NCBI GenBank assembly: GCA_036245805.1
Contig: BTRK01000004.1
Coordinates: forward strand, 4,650,001-4,714,000
Length of the DNA stretch: 64,000 bases
DNA from: Pristionchus mayeri
Taxonomy: Eukaryota; Nematoda; Chromadorea; Rhabditida; Neodiplogasteridae
Direction: 5' to 3'
The notes under the pieces were generated by a model. That model ran no database searches. It saw only the letters and a list, made by a program, of their open reading frames with translations, and was not told the DNA's origin. The translations under genes were made by a program, and so were the position numbers. Below, piece by piece: positions 13,471-27,542 of the stretch (positions are counted from its first letter, which is position 1; every line of letters begins with the position of its first letter).

Positions 13471-13788
13471 AGCGAGACCATTGCTCGGAAGGACGAAAGA
13501 AGCGCCCGTCCAGACTATCAAAGACTCATCTCAAACACTCTTCTTCAGGCGAGTCTCTCGGGTACGCGCGTACCTCAGGAATCATGGAATTGCGCCGCGC
13601 CGGAAATTGAAATATCGAGCCGAAAGTTGTTTACCATAGTTGAAGCAGGTGAAGCACCCACGAAATTGAAATTCGCTTCCGGGATTTCCCCCCGCTTATT
13701 CTTATACTTGGTAGATTACGTAGAAGATGAGACGTGATAACACGAAGGTATTTACCTCTCTTACGAATGCAACGTCAGAGAGCACTCG

Positions 13789-13860
13789 TCTGACTCTCTT
13801 CAGTTTGCGTGCTCTCTCGTCTCTCTGACCGGCGAGAGAGCGTGTAAACTGAAGAGGGTC
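13789..13860. repeat. Hairpin repeat, copy 3
   Basis: Left arm GACTCTCTTCAGTTTGCGTG, right arm ends CTGAAGAGGGTC; about 30-bp stem with few mismatches. Arms match the copy at 37,862, while the loop (CTCTCTGACCGG) is the reverse complement of the loop there. Confidence 0.8.
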
Positions 13861-14285
13861 ATTGTTCACGTCAGAGGAGGTAAACCGAGGGTGGTCCGAT
13901 GGTTTGCTAGAGGGAAACCAGAGGAAGCGAAGCGAAGAGGAAGGATAGACCCTACACCCAAAGTACCAAGCAATGTTGTTTGTTTGCTCAGGACAGTTTC
14001 GATGAGCGCGCACTAGGGAGCCATGAATAGAAGATTGATATAGCTTGAGGAAGCACACAGAGGAAGCCCCATTGATCAACTCTAGTGCGAACTTGGGATT
14101 TCCAATTGAAGCTGAATGACGATAGGGACGCGATCTCTACTCGACTATCATGAACAGGAACTGATTATCACTCCCGAGGGGTGAATAAATCGAGCAAAAG
14201 TTGCATCAAACACCTCTCGGTTTAGGGGGATTTAATCGAATCGTCAATCTATTTCCTTTCTCCGTACGGTTTATGCCCAGAGTGC

Positions 14286-14376
14286 GGAAAGGAAGAGTGG
14301 TCTCTCATAATTTGGCGTGCTCTCTAAAGAAGCGAGAGATTACATGAAATGGAGAGAGCAACGTTTCCTTTCTCCT
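14286..14376. repeat. Hairpin repeat, copy 4 (decayed)
   Basis: Outer arms GGAAAGGAAG and CTTTCC-type complement, with inner GCTCTCT and GAGAGC blocks. Pairing is patchy, so this is probably an old copy. Confidence 0.4.
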
Positions 14377-15380
14377 CTCGGTTTCTGCCTCTCAATGGGT
14401 GCAAGTGAAAGCGGAGAGATGGGGAGATTGCAGGGGTTGAACTTTTGAAAAATCAGCGCACTTGCAATAGATTATCCGCTTTGGGTACCGTGTAGACGAA
14501 GAGGTCGCCGGATTTGAATTCGAAAAAGCGATTGTCTCCCGGAAAATTGAATATCGAATACTTACCCTTCGTATTCGAAAAATGAAGCTCAGTGATTCAC
14601 GATGAACTATTTTAGAGATGCATGATTTGGAATGGAAAAGTGATGGAAAACATCGTGCACTCGTAAGCGATAATAGTTCTGCTTGTGCGAACATTTTCGA
14701 ATATTTGCTTAGACGCTGGCCAGTACGATAGATTAGATGTGACGTTGCGATTTGGGCCCGCAAAGACGAACGAAGCAGCAAGAAAACGGTAGAAGTGAAA
14801 TAATATCTATCTACTTGATCCTCTTCGGCACATTTTTGGCAAAATAAGACTCAGTAGTGTGCGTGCTTATAGCAAAGTTTCGACACGAAGCTCGTTAGGG
14901 CCAATTGGATGAATCATTCGAGAAGCCGTGAGCACACGCTACTTTCTAATTCCAGAATAGTATTGGGATTTACTGTTTATATTTTCGACTCTCCTGGTAG
15001 CGCTATGAATACATCGAAAATGCAAGAACAGCAAATACGGCGAAAGTAACATAAAATGTGAGATGATTGTGATGGAATGGATGCCTATTCATTTCCTTCC
15101 GTGATAAACGGGAGATGATCAGCCAACATTGCAAGGAAAGATGTGCAAACTTCGGTGGAGAGAATAAACGACGGTTTGGGCGCATCCAAAATTCCCCTTA
15201 GAGCTCATCACAATCACATCCTTTCTTTAATTTAGCGGTGCAATTGAAACATGGAGCTTCAATTTCGATTCTTTCCACATACCATTTCCCCCCTTCGACA
15301 GGGAAAACAGTGCCTTCGAATTAATCGTGGATAGAAAGATCGATTTTAATTTACCGAAAGAAATGATAAACATCCACCAA

Positions 15381-15385
<5 letters not shown>

Positions 15386-15438
<53 letters not shown>
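15386..15438. repeat. (CT)n microsatellite
   Basis: More than 25 CT dinucleotides in a row in non-coding sequence. Confidence 0.9.
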
Positions 15439-15442
<4 letters not shown>

Positions 15443-16651
15443 TCAATATTTTGTAATTTTGTCAGGAAACTCAAAATAATACTATCAGTCTCTCCCCACC
15501 CCCGTGAACATTTTTGTTTGAGCAGACGGAGCGTTGAAAGAATATTATGTGATGGATCTTCCCCCTTTTTTGAAAAAAATAGAAGGGCGTAGTGTGTGTG
15601 GGGGGGGGGTGGATTCATCCGAAAATCACTTCGAATCGAAAATAACCTTGAATCGATATTTACTCTCGATTATGAAGCACGAGGACAGGTATAACGATTC
15701 TATTTTAAAAGAATACTGAACGAAATCTGGACACAGTCGATTCGGCGACTTCGAATCTCTCTATCAATTATTTGGTTCAGTTCTACCTCAATGCCAAACT
15801 AATTTTCAAATTTCCCTCACATTTCAAGAAGAAACAACATCCTGAACTGTGCCGAATATTAGTTAAATCATGAAATTATCCTTATGCAAGGTAATGCTTT
15901 CACAAGGGCGATAACCCTTATAATATCCAATCATTGATCAAACATCTTTCAGCGGTGCTAATACCCATGAGTGAAAGAGACACCAAACACCATGAGATAT
16001 TCGTGGCCTTCACATCCAATTATCATTCCCACTCACAGAGTTCTCCGTTCTCGCGGGAAGACTTTCGTGGTCAGTTTTGTGCATCTGCTCGTGGAAAGAA
16101 AGAGAGCAGATTTCGACTAGCGTGCTAGTGTAAGAGCGAGTAGAGAGACACGTGGTGTGCTCTACTTCTGATCAAGTTTGTCGCTGAGAAGGAATATGGT
16201 GGACGAGATGTGAGCTACTCCCTTGCAGGGTGCTTATTTGTCGCGTTCAGTTTTGTGCACAGGTGCTCATGAACGGAGTGATGGGTTAGCAAAGAGTTGA
16301 TATGATAGTTTCGCAATGTGTGTTCGAGGTATTTGCAAGTTTTTCGCATGGGGGGGGCGATGTAAGGTAATACATAAATTACAGCTAGAAAGCGCGAAAG
16401 AAAAAGAAAAATTTATAATCTTGAATTATTTCTTGCACAATCTTTTGATATGTTGGGAATTCTAGTGCTACTATGGCCCCTTGCAGTCACCATCCTTTCT
16501 TCAAAACGGTAAACATTCCGGTCCTGCCTCTCGATCTTAGGGGCTTCGTTCTATATTATTAACTTGAGAAGGAATATGAGACTTCCATAATAAACTAACG
16601 CAAATCAGCTTCTTTTTCCCTGAAAGATAAGACGGATGAAATAAAGAACAA

Positions 16652-19600
16652 TTAAAGTTCCCCTAAAAGGAAAAATTTTTCGAATTCGCTCCGTCTACAT
16701 GAACCGCAATTTCTTGAGCGCCATTTCAAAAATTGTACAGTATCATACGCTAAATCGAGTACCAGGGGGGTGCTGCACAAGACATGTATTTTAGGAAATG
16801 GTCGATAATTGTGGCATGGTAGGTCAAGACTAAGTACCGTACCCAATCGATCGTGCAGTACTCGCAGATACCGTATACCGCTACCGTAACCCAGAATATC
16901 GAGAACTAACATTATTTTCAAAAAGTCAATATAACGTACCCAATCGATCGTACAGTACACATACCGTAACCCTGTGTACAGTACCCCTTGTTACCGTAAT
17001 CCACACCTCTGCGGTCAACTGCAAACTGACTTTTTTTCAAAACTTTTTTCATTGAGTTCATTCTTGCTCTATACCGTACCCTATCGATAGTATAGTGCCC
17101 CCAGATACAGTATACCACTACCGTAACCCCGATTATCGCAAACTAACTTTATTTTTAAAAAGTCCTGGTACCGTACCCAATCGAAAATACAGTACCCAAG
17201 TAACTACAGTAATCCAGTTCCATGGGTCAGATCCAGTTCCTTGGGTCAAACATTTTTCTAAAAAATTCAAACATTTTTCAAAAAATCCAAAATTGATCAT
17301 AAAATGATTATACAATAATCACATATACGGTAGGATACTTTAAAATAATTTTAAAATCGATTTTAGATTTTTAGAGAAATATTTGACCCAAGGAACTGGA
17401 TCTGACCCAAGGAACCGGGTTACGGTAGTTGCTTGGGTACTGTATAATCGATTGTACACGGTCCCAGGACTTTTTAAAAATAAAGTTGGTTTCCGATAAT
17501 CGGGGTTGCTGATGCTGAGCCTGCAAACCTCAAAGAAGCGCCTTCTAGTCCCAGACCCTGTAACTGGTGCGCTCTCTCAAGCAGCCACCAAGACAGTGGT
17601 CCAGAGCTTCTTTGAGGGTCTCTACACCCCTGCAGTTCAGTTTCCACTCCAAGTCCCTCCTCAGCCTCTAGATCCCCTTCCTCCCTTCCTACCCGATGAG
17701 GTCAGCGAAGCGATGTCCCAACTCAAGTGTGGTCACTCACCCGGGTCGGATGGCATTCTCCCTGACATGCTATACCACTCGCGACACCATCTTGCCCCCG
17801 TTATCGCTGATCTACTCAAATACCTGGTAGATGGAGAGGCTGTTCCAAGCGACCTGACCGAAGCAATTGTCACTCTTCTGCACAAGAAAGGAGACCCTAC
17901 CAACATTGGGAACTTCCGTCCCATCTCCCTCCTCACCGTTTCCCTGAAGACAATGACCAAAGTCATCCTTCAGAGACTCGAAACTGTGCTTGAAGAAACA
18001 GAGTCCTCGACCCAAACCGGTTTCCGGCGCGGTTACAGTACTCTCGACAACCTGCATGCCATCAAGCAGGTCGCTGAACGAACCTCTGAGTACGGTATCC
18101 CACTCTACTTGGCGTTCGTCGACTTCAAGAAGGCGTTCGACTGTGTGGAGTGGAATGCCTGCTGGCAAGCTCTCTTCTCGTTCGGAGCCCATCCCTCCCT
18201 CGTCCACGTGTTGCGGCGTCTCTACGAGTCCTCCTCCACACTCATTCGAGTTAATGAGGAGCTCGTTCCCTTGACTGTGCGTAGAGGAGTCCGCCAAGGG
18301 GATACCCTCTCGCCTCGTCTCTTCAACGCAGTTCTACGATCAGCCATGGACAACATCGATTGGGAGAACGACGGGATTCGAATCGACGGGAGGAACCTTT
18401 GCCACCTGGAGTACGCAGATGATGTGGCCCTCGTCGCGAAATCTCGGCCGGAATTGGAACGGATGTTGAAGAAGCTGATGGATGCGTGCACCAGAGTGGG
18501 TCTCGAAGTCAATGCAAACAAGACCAATCTGCTCACCTCCTGCTCCTCTACCCGCAAACCAATCATCATCAATAATCTGCGGTTCGAATTCGTCGAAAGT
18601 GCCACCTATCTAGGAGGTAGAATCACTCTTCCCCTGGATCATTCCGACAAAATAGAGCATCGGATTCGATTGGGGTGGTTGGCCTGGAGCAAGCTATCGC
18701 ATCTGCTCTCCTCCCGCCTTCTTCCCATGAAGATCAGGAGGCGAGTCTTCGAGAGCTGCATCACAGCCACCGTTCTCTACGGAAGTGAAGTGTAGGCGCT
18801 ACGGGCAAGTGAGAAAGAGCGACTCAACGGAAGATGGAACGGAAGATGGTGGGAGTAACATTGAGAGACCGTTGGAGGAATGAGCGCGTGTGTGGTATGA
18901 CGAAGCTGCGGGATTGGATTGAGGAAGGATTGAAAAGGAAAGCGCGCTGGGCCCTCAAGGTCAGAAGAATGGAAATGGAGCAGTGGAGCCGCGCAACAAC
19001 CGTCTGGATCCCCTACAACAGGAATCGTCCCCCTGGAAAGCCTCGCGCACGATGGAGAGACGACCTAACCCGAGCTATTGGCACCCACTGGTGGAGTGCA
19101 ACTAATGAAGAATATCGACCTATCATCTTCTGAGCGTCTATTGCCTGATAAGATAAATTGATTGATTGATTGATTGATCGGGGTTACGGTAGTGGTATAC
19201 TGTATCTGGGGATACTGTACTATAGATTGGGTACGGTATAGAGCAAGAATGAACTCAATGAAAAAAGTTTTGGAAAAAAGTCAGTTTACGGTTGACCGCA
19301 GAGGTGTGGATTACGGTAACAAGGGGTACTGTACACAGGGTTACGGTATGTGTACTGTAGGATCGATTGGGTACGTTATATTGACTTTTTTGAAAATAAA
19401 GTTAGTTCTCGATATTCTGGGTTACGGTAGCGGTATACGGTATCTGCGAGTACTGTACGATCAATTGGGTACGGTACTTAGTCTTGACCTACCATGACAC
19501 AATTATCGACCATTACCTAAAATACATGTCTTGTGCAGCACCCCCCTGGTACTCGATTTAGCGTATGATACTGTACAATTTTTGAAATGGCGCTCAAGAA

Positions 19601-19659
19601 ATTGCGGTTCATGTAGACGGAGCGAATTCGAAAAATTTTTCCTTTTAGGGGATCTTTAA
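16652..19659. mobile_element. Large fold-back element interrupted by an RTE retroposon
   Basis: The left arm (about 16,652-17,180) and right arm (about 17,390-17,504 plus 19,178-19,659) are reverse complements over nearly their whole length. They begin TTAAAG..CCCCTAAAAGG and end CCTTTTAGGGG..CTTTAA. The arms are packed with TACCGTA/TACGGTA and TACAGTA motifs. An AT-rich spacer at about 17,230-17,390 forms the loop and itself has an internal inverted repeat around GGATCTGACCCAAGGAAC. Removing the retroposon restores an element of about 1.3 kb. No transposase is encoded, so it is non-autonomous. TTAA-like ends are present but a true target duplication is unproven. Confidence 0.85.
17508..19176 (+). 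mobile_element. RTE-type non-LTR retroposon, 5'-truncated, dead copy
   Basis: Encodes reverse transcriptase from about RT motif 1 onward (FRPISLLTVS, FVDFKKAFDC, RRGVRQGDTLSPRLFNAVL, LEYADDVALV), intact for 429 codons to a TAG at 18,793-18,795 that replaces a conserved Trp codon. A small deletion near 18,828 then shifts the frame. The remaining C-terminal domain (MERKMVGVTLRDRW ... PPGKPRARWRDDL) continues at 18,834-19,133. The 3' end is an (ATTG)n tail. The 9-bp flanking duplication ATCGGGGTT (17,499-17,507 and 19,177-19,185) shows target-primed insertion into the fold-back element. The endonuclease half is missing. Closely related to the copies at 30,486 and 46,516. Confidence 0.93.
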
Positions 19660-20295
19660 GCTTTAGGTAGTTTCGGAATTGTCACCTTGTGCAAAATGTG
19701 AGTCGCTAAATTTTCAGAGAAAAATGGTCGGAAAAGCCATTCCGAATCCATGTATCCCACTTCCATAGAACATCCAAGCGATCAAAACATTCAACAAAGA
19801 AGCAAATAAAAATTTATTTGGTTCTTCTCACTTTCCAATTTGGCTGATTGCTTTTCCCCGGCGGCTAAATACTGAGTGTTCGGTGAACTTTCCGTTTGTC
19901 AGCATTCACTGAAGTATTAGTGTGTTATTCATACCTCGTGTTTTTCCGCATGGAATGCATTATAATCATCATAATCATACAAGAAGATGAACAGAAAGCG
20001 TACCAGGCCAAAATTTCCCCATTGCTTCACGTCGGGGCTAATAAAAATAGGAACAAAATTATATGTGCGCTAAGTCTCTGGTCAACGATCACTCACTTTT
20101 CAAGGACCTTCGAAATAATAAATCGCACAGAATCGGTAATGCTAAATAAAAAAATCGGATCTACAATTGCAGCAGCACTAAAATTACTTTTTTGGCATTT
20201 AAACTGACGAAGAGGTACCACTGATTTTCGCAGTATTTTGCAGTTTCCTCTCTATTTCGAAACTTCCGTCGACTAGGACAGCACCCTCTTACTCA
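19660..20295. other. Intergenic upstream of the kinase gene
   Basis: AT-rich, no exon or repeat recognised; presumably holds the promoter and 5' leader of the kinase gene. Confidence 0.5.
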
Positions 20296-22284
<1,989 letters not shown>

Positions 22285-22807
22285 ATAGGTTAACGCGCCT
22301 CAGTCGAGCAACAAGTACAACTGGGAATTTGCCGAAGTAGAGCAATCACTGCCCGCGTTGAATGGTCAGTGCGCACTTTCCAAGCCTAATAGTATCGACT
22401 GTGAAATTAATATTTATTATTACAATTTATATGACACTAGATTATGCAATGATATTTTTAGCAATAATATTCGAAGAAGTGAAGCGATTCGAGTCATCAC
22501 ACGATGTCTTCGGAGGAATTCCTCAGTTCTGATCTTATTGCGACTCGTCGCATTTCATATGAATACATATCTATGGTATTTTTTGTTTTTGTCGTTGACC
22601 ATCGATACATGCAAACTCATACAGTTGGATAGGGACAGTTGTGTTCCATCATTTTCGGTTACCATAATAAAAGCGGACTTTTATTTCTTCCTCCCGAAAC
22701 TGATCGGGGGCTAAATCTGTGGCAATTTTGTTTATTCATTGTAATGCTAAAGCATGACTAGGTGGTTCATAAGCACGATAAACGTGATTGCCAGCGTTTT
22801 ATCATTG
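22285..22807. other. Intergenic between kinase and secreted-peptide genes
   Basis: Apart from the possible alternative kinase exon at 22,289-22,370 no coding signal was seen. The genes on either side converge here. Confidence 0.5.
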
Positions 22808-23046
22808 TCACTTCTTCCTTCCGAACCAACAGAATGGCGGCAGCAGACCAGGATTTCCGAATTGGAATCCGCCGTACAGAGGAACGGTTGGTTGATAGCC
22901 TAATCCATAATCTGAAAGTCCTCCGAAAAGTTAACTGAGGATAATTAAAAAATCTAGTTATTAATCTCACCATAGAAGTCGGGTACTAACTGTGCCGATA
23001 TCAATACAGAGAAGAGGAGAAGGAAGAATAGGTGGTAATGATACAT
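22808..23046 (-). CDS. Small secreted peptide, Gly/Tyr-rich (59 aa, 2 exons)
   Basis: Exons 22971-23046 and 22808-22911 join in phase 1 across a 59-bp intron with a TTTCAG acceptor. The product starts MYHYHLFFLLLFSVLISA, a clear signal peptide with predicted cleavage after SA. It continues as a short mature peptide rich in Tyr, Gly and Pro (YDYGLGYQ, LYGGFQFGNPG) with one Cys and a basic end (WFGRKK). The FGRKK ending resembles a dibasic processing/amidation site, so a neuropeptide-like or small antimicrobial/cuticle peptide is possible; family unassigned. The ATG is directly preceded by TTTTTGTTCACAG, a good trans-splice acceptor, which supports this start. Confidence 0.65.
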
Positions 23047-23059
23047 CTGTGAACAAAAA
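23047..23059 (-). promoter_or_regulatory. Likely trans-splice acceptor for the secreted peptide
   Basis: On the minus strand TTTTTGTTCACAG abuts the ATG, with no room for a 5' UTR from a cis transcript start. This is the usual arrangement for spliced-leader addition in nematodes. Inference from position and motif only. Confidence 0.5.
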
Positions 23060-24456
23060 GGAGCTATTTGGTGAGCGAAAAATAAATAAATACCAAACAT
23101 TTGGGTCAGGACGAAAATAATATGATACAGAAGCGAGATACGATACTAACGTGGGAGTTTGTTTGGAAGATACGTGCACTCACATGCTGCTCATAAACTA
23201 CCATGCATCTTTTGGAAACATCATTTGTATGCAATAAATTAGATTGGAGTAGGTGAATTTGCATAATGTGAATCATTCCTGCAGGAGGCATAGTGTCGGA
23301 TTAACCGGGTCTACTGCATATGCAGTGCGCATCAATAATAAGTTGGAATGGAGGACATTGGAATGATAGTATGTGAGCAGTAGTATAAACGGCTTAATGA
23401 ATAAGGCGAGGGATCCCCGGTCGGTTGCTCGGTATACGACGACCAGACGTCCGTGCCATGCCATGCGTCACTAGGGTGATTTACTCGGAGGGGTCGATCA
23501 GCCGCGTGGATAAGGACAACCGGATGGCTCAGGCCCAAAAGGGAGCAGTCAAAAGGTTAGGCGCGTTGACAGTGGCCGGGTAGCGTCTGCGAGTATAACG
23601 ACTCGATCAGTCCTTCCCATACCTCTCGACCCATCGTCGCATTTTGCAATTTTCTGGATTTTTTGACCTTTCAGCTTTTGGATTCGGAAAACAAAAAGGA
23701 GGAATTTGACATTTAAAAAAAATTTTAACGGCTGATTTATTTGATCAAGTCATGTTGCCTTTGCTGTTTTCAGTGAGATATGATTAGCTTCTACTATGAC
23801 AAATCAAAATCTGTCGTCATTAAAGAAGGAGCGTCAGCAAAGTTGAACTTTTTTTCATAACCAAGACCTTGCTTTGCACAACCAAAAGAGATTCTGAAAA
23901 TTTCACTTTCATATCTCTATTTTGAACCGAGTTATCATTAGTTGGCAGGGTGCAATAGGCGCTGGAATCGAACCCGCAACCTACCTACCACTGAGCTATC
24001 ATCCGATGGTTGCCTATATTCCTAGCTCGCGCTATGATCTTTGGAGGGTGGGCTGGGTAATGGTTATGGCAGCATCAAAAGTTTAACTTTGCTGACACTC
24101 CTTCTTTAAGTAATAAATTACGAAACTGTCCATCGCTCTCGTGAACTACAGGCAACGAACCTTGAATCTCCAAACATTTCATGGCAACGTCAGAACGAGT
24201 CCTTATCAGCTTGTACAATCATCAGAATCACTCAATCGAGTGGGAGTCACAAGCCTATAAGCTACACTGATAACGACCCGGACTCCTCCATAGAGTCGCT
24301 TTCGTGATCATTCGACCGATTGCGTTTCCTTCTCTCTCAATACCCTTTTTATCGTACTTCTTTCTTGTTGACTCTTTCTTCTCTCCTATGGCTAAAACCA
24401 ATTTCTCAGATTCAGTTTTCAATTTTCTCCTAAAATAATCGATAATTGCACAGGGT
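23060..24456. other. Intergenic with a MITE and a GC-rich block
   Basis: Apart from the inverted-repeat element at 23,820-24,109, the stretch 23,400-23,620 is notably more GC-rich than its surroundings and lacks a convincing reading frame or RNA fold I can name. The rest is AT-rich and featureless. Confidence 0.45.
23820..24109. mobile_element. MITE with tRNA-like internal sequence
   Basis: Ends are inverted repeats of about 30 bp: TTAAAGAAGGAGCGTCAGCA at the left and TGACACTCCTTCTTTAA at the right. Inside, on the minus strand at about 23,943-24,010, are a tRNA-like A box (TAGCTCAGTGGTAGG) and B box (GGGTTCGATTCC), spaced too closely for a working tRNA. This looks like a non-autonomous element that captured or derived from a tRNA relic. 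A cousin sits at 40,228-40,459. Confidence 0.7.
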
Positions 24457-26586
24457 ATGCGTAGCCTTCTCCTCTTTCTCGCCCTCATCGGGCTCACAGC
24501 TGCTGTCGTCACCAAGATGACCATGCATCGTCGTGTAAGTGATTTCGACGTTTTGTAAATCACAGAATACCTCGCACAACACGATTACGGTGACTTGTAT
24601 GCAGGAGACGATTCGCAGCAAGATGATCAAACTGAATCAATGGGAGGAGTACTCAGAGAGGAAGAGAGAGATGCTCACCCGCAGTGTCCTCGCTGGATTC
24701 CCTGAGAAGGTATACGGTAGATGGAGATATGACGTGATCAATCGATTGATTGTAGGTCAGCGACTACGCCGACTCTGCCTACATCGGCAACATCACCATC
24801 GGCACTCCCGAGCAGACCTTCCAGGTACGGTAGTTGAGCGAGACCCATCAATCGATATCTCCGGTAGGTCATCCTGGACACGGGATCTGCGAACCTTTGG
24901 GTGCCCGATGTTGGCTGTGGAGTGACGACGACAAAGCAGGCCAGGTAGATCAACCTATTCAGTCAATTTGCCGATCGATAAACGAATGTCTAAGAAGAAA
25001 TAATCATCACGTAAAATTTGATAGAAATGCGGCGTGCGCGAACAAGAACCTCTTCGACCAAACCAAGTCTACCACCTACGTCAAGGTAACTTGGACATAA
25101 AGAATATAGTTTGAACTGGAATGAATTTGAGGATGGCAAGGCGTTCACGATCGCCTATGGAACGGGCTCAGCCAGGGGATTCCAGGGAGTAGACACCGTC
25201 AAAGTAAGCGCCTTCTTACAGACTTACGGTGTTTAGTGACGCAACGAACTCCAACTTGTTCTTGCAGTTCGGAGACGTCGGCACTAACCCCCTCACCGTG
25301 CCTGGCTGCACCTTCGGACAGGCCACCCATCTCGCTGCCTTCTTCACCAATGAAGTGAGTGTGGGGATTGGGACCAGGTCCAGATCCGGAGCCGTAAAAT
25401 ATCCCATCTACAGCCGATCGACGGAATCCTCGGTCTGGCCTTTCAATCTCTCGCAGTCAACCACGTAAAGCCTCCCTTCATCGAGGCCGTTGACCAGAGT
25501 AAGACCAGAACCGGAGATAAAGGCAAAGCCATAAATTGTGTGCAGAATTGGTGGACGCGCCCCTCTTCACGGTGTGGCTCGAGCACGAGGGATTCGCCAA
25601 TAACGTCAACGGCGGAATCTTCACCTACGGAGCTGTGAGTTGAATCCGGGCCTCCGGTTTTGCTATATGCCGGTCATGTTCAGGTGGACACTGACAACTG
25701 TGGTCCGATCATCGCCTACCAGCCCCTATCTTCTGCCACGTACTACCAGTTCAAGCTGACCTCCGTCTCCATCGGAGGATACAACAACAACAAGGGATGG
25801 CAGGTGAGATGATTAGTACTAAAACTACAAGTTGGCTTGGAAACATAGAAGTGGCTACAGTTCGCAGTTGTTCTGGCGACCTCGCAGTTGCTTTATCTGA
25901 ATACTAATAAGTGGCTGTCAGGTGATCTCCGACACTGGCACGTCTCTTCTCGCCGCTCCCGCCGACATCGTCGAGAAGATCGCCACTGAGGCAGGAGGAG
26001 TGGTTAGTTCACTCTTCTTCCAATACTCTAGTACAACCCTTCATGCACGGAGTTTCCTTCATAATCTATCGTATCCGAAGGGATATGGGCAAATGCTATG
26101 GTTAAATTTGCAGTACAAGAAGGCGTGGGATCTGTACACGATCGACTGCGGGGCGAAGATTCCCGACCTCAAGTTCACCATCGGCTCCACTGTCTACACG
26201 CTCAACACTGTCAACATGATCGTGCCCATGAGCCCGGAGATCGACCCCACTCAGGTAGAGTAAAGTTATAGAGTGGCTGAGTAAATGAACTGACCATGCA
26301 ATGCCATTTTCACTCTCACTCAAACGCCGTCCTTCATTGAAATTGAAACTTATTGAAAAAATACTGGTTCAAATCTCAAAGTGCCCACAAATAGAAAATG
26401 CGAATGAACATACACTTCTCATTGCAGCCGGAGGACGGAACGTGCGTGCTCGCCATCCAGGGAATGGAGGCCTTTGGCTTCGGCCCCTCGTGGATCATGG
26501 GAGATCCCTTCATCCGCCAGTACTGCCAGATCTACGATGTAGGCAACAAGAGAATCGGATTCGCCAAGTCGAACCAGGCGAACTGA
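24457..26586 (+). CDS. Pepsin/cathepsin-D-like aspartic protease (13 exons)
   Basis: Exons: 24457-24534, 24605-24709, 24756-24824, 24868-24944, 25025-25085, 25132-25203, 25268-25354, 25414-25498, 25546-25634, 25684-25803, 25922-26002, 26114-26254, 26428-26586 (407 aa). A signal peptide (MRSLLLFLALIGLTAA) is followed by a basic propeptide. Both catalytic motifs are intact: DTGSANLWVP (exon 4) and SDTGTSLLAAP (exon 11). Also visible are the flap Tyr region (AYGTGSARGF), IDGILGLAF, and the C-terminal WIMGDPFIRQYC. Length and layout fit a secreted or lysosomal A1-family protease such as the nematode gut ASP enzymes. The sequence CACAGGGT just before the ATG could be a trans-splice site. All 12 junctions keep frame, so the gene looks functional. 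Confidence 0.95.
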
Positions 26587-26635
26587 GAAGTGGTGATAAA
26601 GATGAGGAAAGCGAGAACTTGAATACATGCATTGA

Positions 26636-26641
26636 AATAAA
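26636..26641 (+). terminator. Polyadenylation signal of the aspartic protease
   Basis: AATAAA about 50 nt after the stop codon, followed by a 12-G run at 26,651-26,662. Confidence 0.7.
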
Positions 26642-26664
26642 CACTGTACTGGGGGGGGGGGGGA

Positions 26665-27542
26665 AATGGAGAGAAAGTATTCAGGAACGATGATGACCAA
26701 GAAACTGATCAAGCACAATGATGTACTTGATTTATTGAGATTCCCTTATTAACTTACCTAGTTGCAATAGGAGCAATACAAGGCAGAAAAAGAAAGAGTT
26801 ATAGTATTTTTCATGATATTTTTGATTGATTTTTGCAAATGCGAATCTAGAAAAGTTGTGAAGCGCAATAATTCATTTGTGCAGCGACAACACGGTAATT
26901 CATCCTACCGTAATCCTGTTCCTGATTTTACTCTGAATTCGATCTAGTATAGTTTAAATATTCATTAAACTAGTGCCCTTGTTCTGAAACCATGGTCGAA
27001 AAATTGAACAATTGATGATTATAAGGGGGCGCAGGTGATTATTCTGTGTATAGATGAAAGTGATAGTAATTGAGAGTAATTCCACTATGATTTCTTTTAC
27101 GACATATTGATTTCAAGCGTCTTTTGCTGTGGTTCTAAAGTAGTGTAATTACGCGTTAAATATCATCGACAACTGAAGTATAATCTAAACTGAAATCTTT
27201 CCTTTTCGTACACAATTGCTTGCATACTATTGGTTGGTGAACAATCTCTTGTCTCTTGTCTATAATCTCTTGTCTCCAACCATTTTCAACGGCAAATGCG
27301 ACGGGAATTATCCGTAATTTCACGTGTCGATACCGTATTTCGATCAACACGATTGTTGTGTATATTTATGATCTCTACTTCCTTTCCACAGACGAAATCG
27401 AAAAACAAAGCCTCAAGTGCAGGGATACTTCGGTTTCCAACTTCCTTGCCAGCGGTTCTCTGTATCCTGTATTTATGTGCCGTGCTTTTCTTGTTCTACT
27501 CGTTACTTTCAATCGTCAGGCCGATAAAGAACCGTGCAGAGC
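26665..27542. other. Intergenic, protease to first Sre-like receptor
   Basis: AT-rich with a short imperfect CTCTTGTCT tandem near 27,245. Open frames at 27,256-27,565 include a hydrophobic stretch but do not join the receptor in frame; I treat them as chance. Confidence 0.5.

Larger units (their letters stand above)
8461..16651. other. Long non-coding interval upstream of the DM gene
   Basis: 8.2 kb with no convincing exon on either strand. From about 8,560 to 12,400 the plus strand is strongly purine-rich (GAGAGG/GGAAGG runs) with pyrimidine-rich patches. Many short open frames there are low-complexity shadows. It holds CT/GA microsatellites, poly-C and poly-G runs, scattered TACGGTA/TACCGTA motifs and hairpin repeats. 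Its position suggests promoter/enhancer DNA of the DM gene, but I see no specific binding-site array. Confidence 0.5.

Noticed and set aside
14392..14781. 129-aa minus-strand open frame
   Set aside because: No domain, signal peptide, conserved motif or splice partner; composition like the surrounding non-coding DNA.
18222..18605. 127-aa open frame on the minus strand, plus the 161-aa frame at 17,812-18,297
   Set aside because: Both are antisense shadows of the retroposon RT frame; the same shadows appear at 31,044-31,427 and 31,352-31,837 opposite the other copy.
23943..24010. tRNA gene on the minus strand (TAGCTCAGTGGTAGG and GGGTTCGATTCC)
   Set aside because: The A and B boxes are separated by only a few bases, with no room for an anticodon arm, and no acceptor stem pairs. 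Treated as a tRNA-derived part of a MITE.
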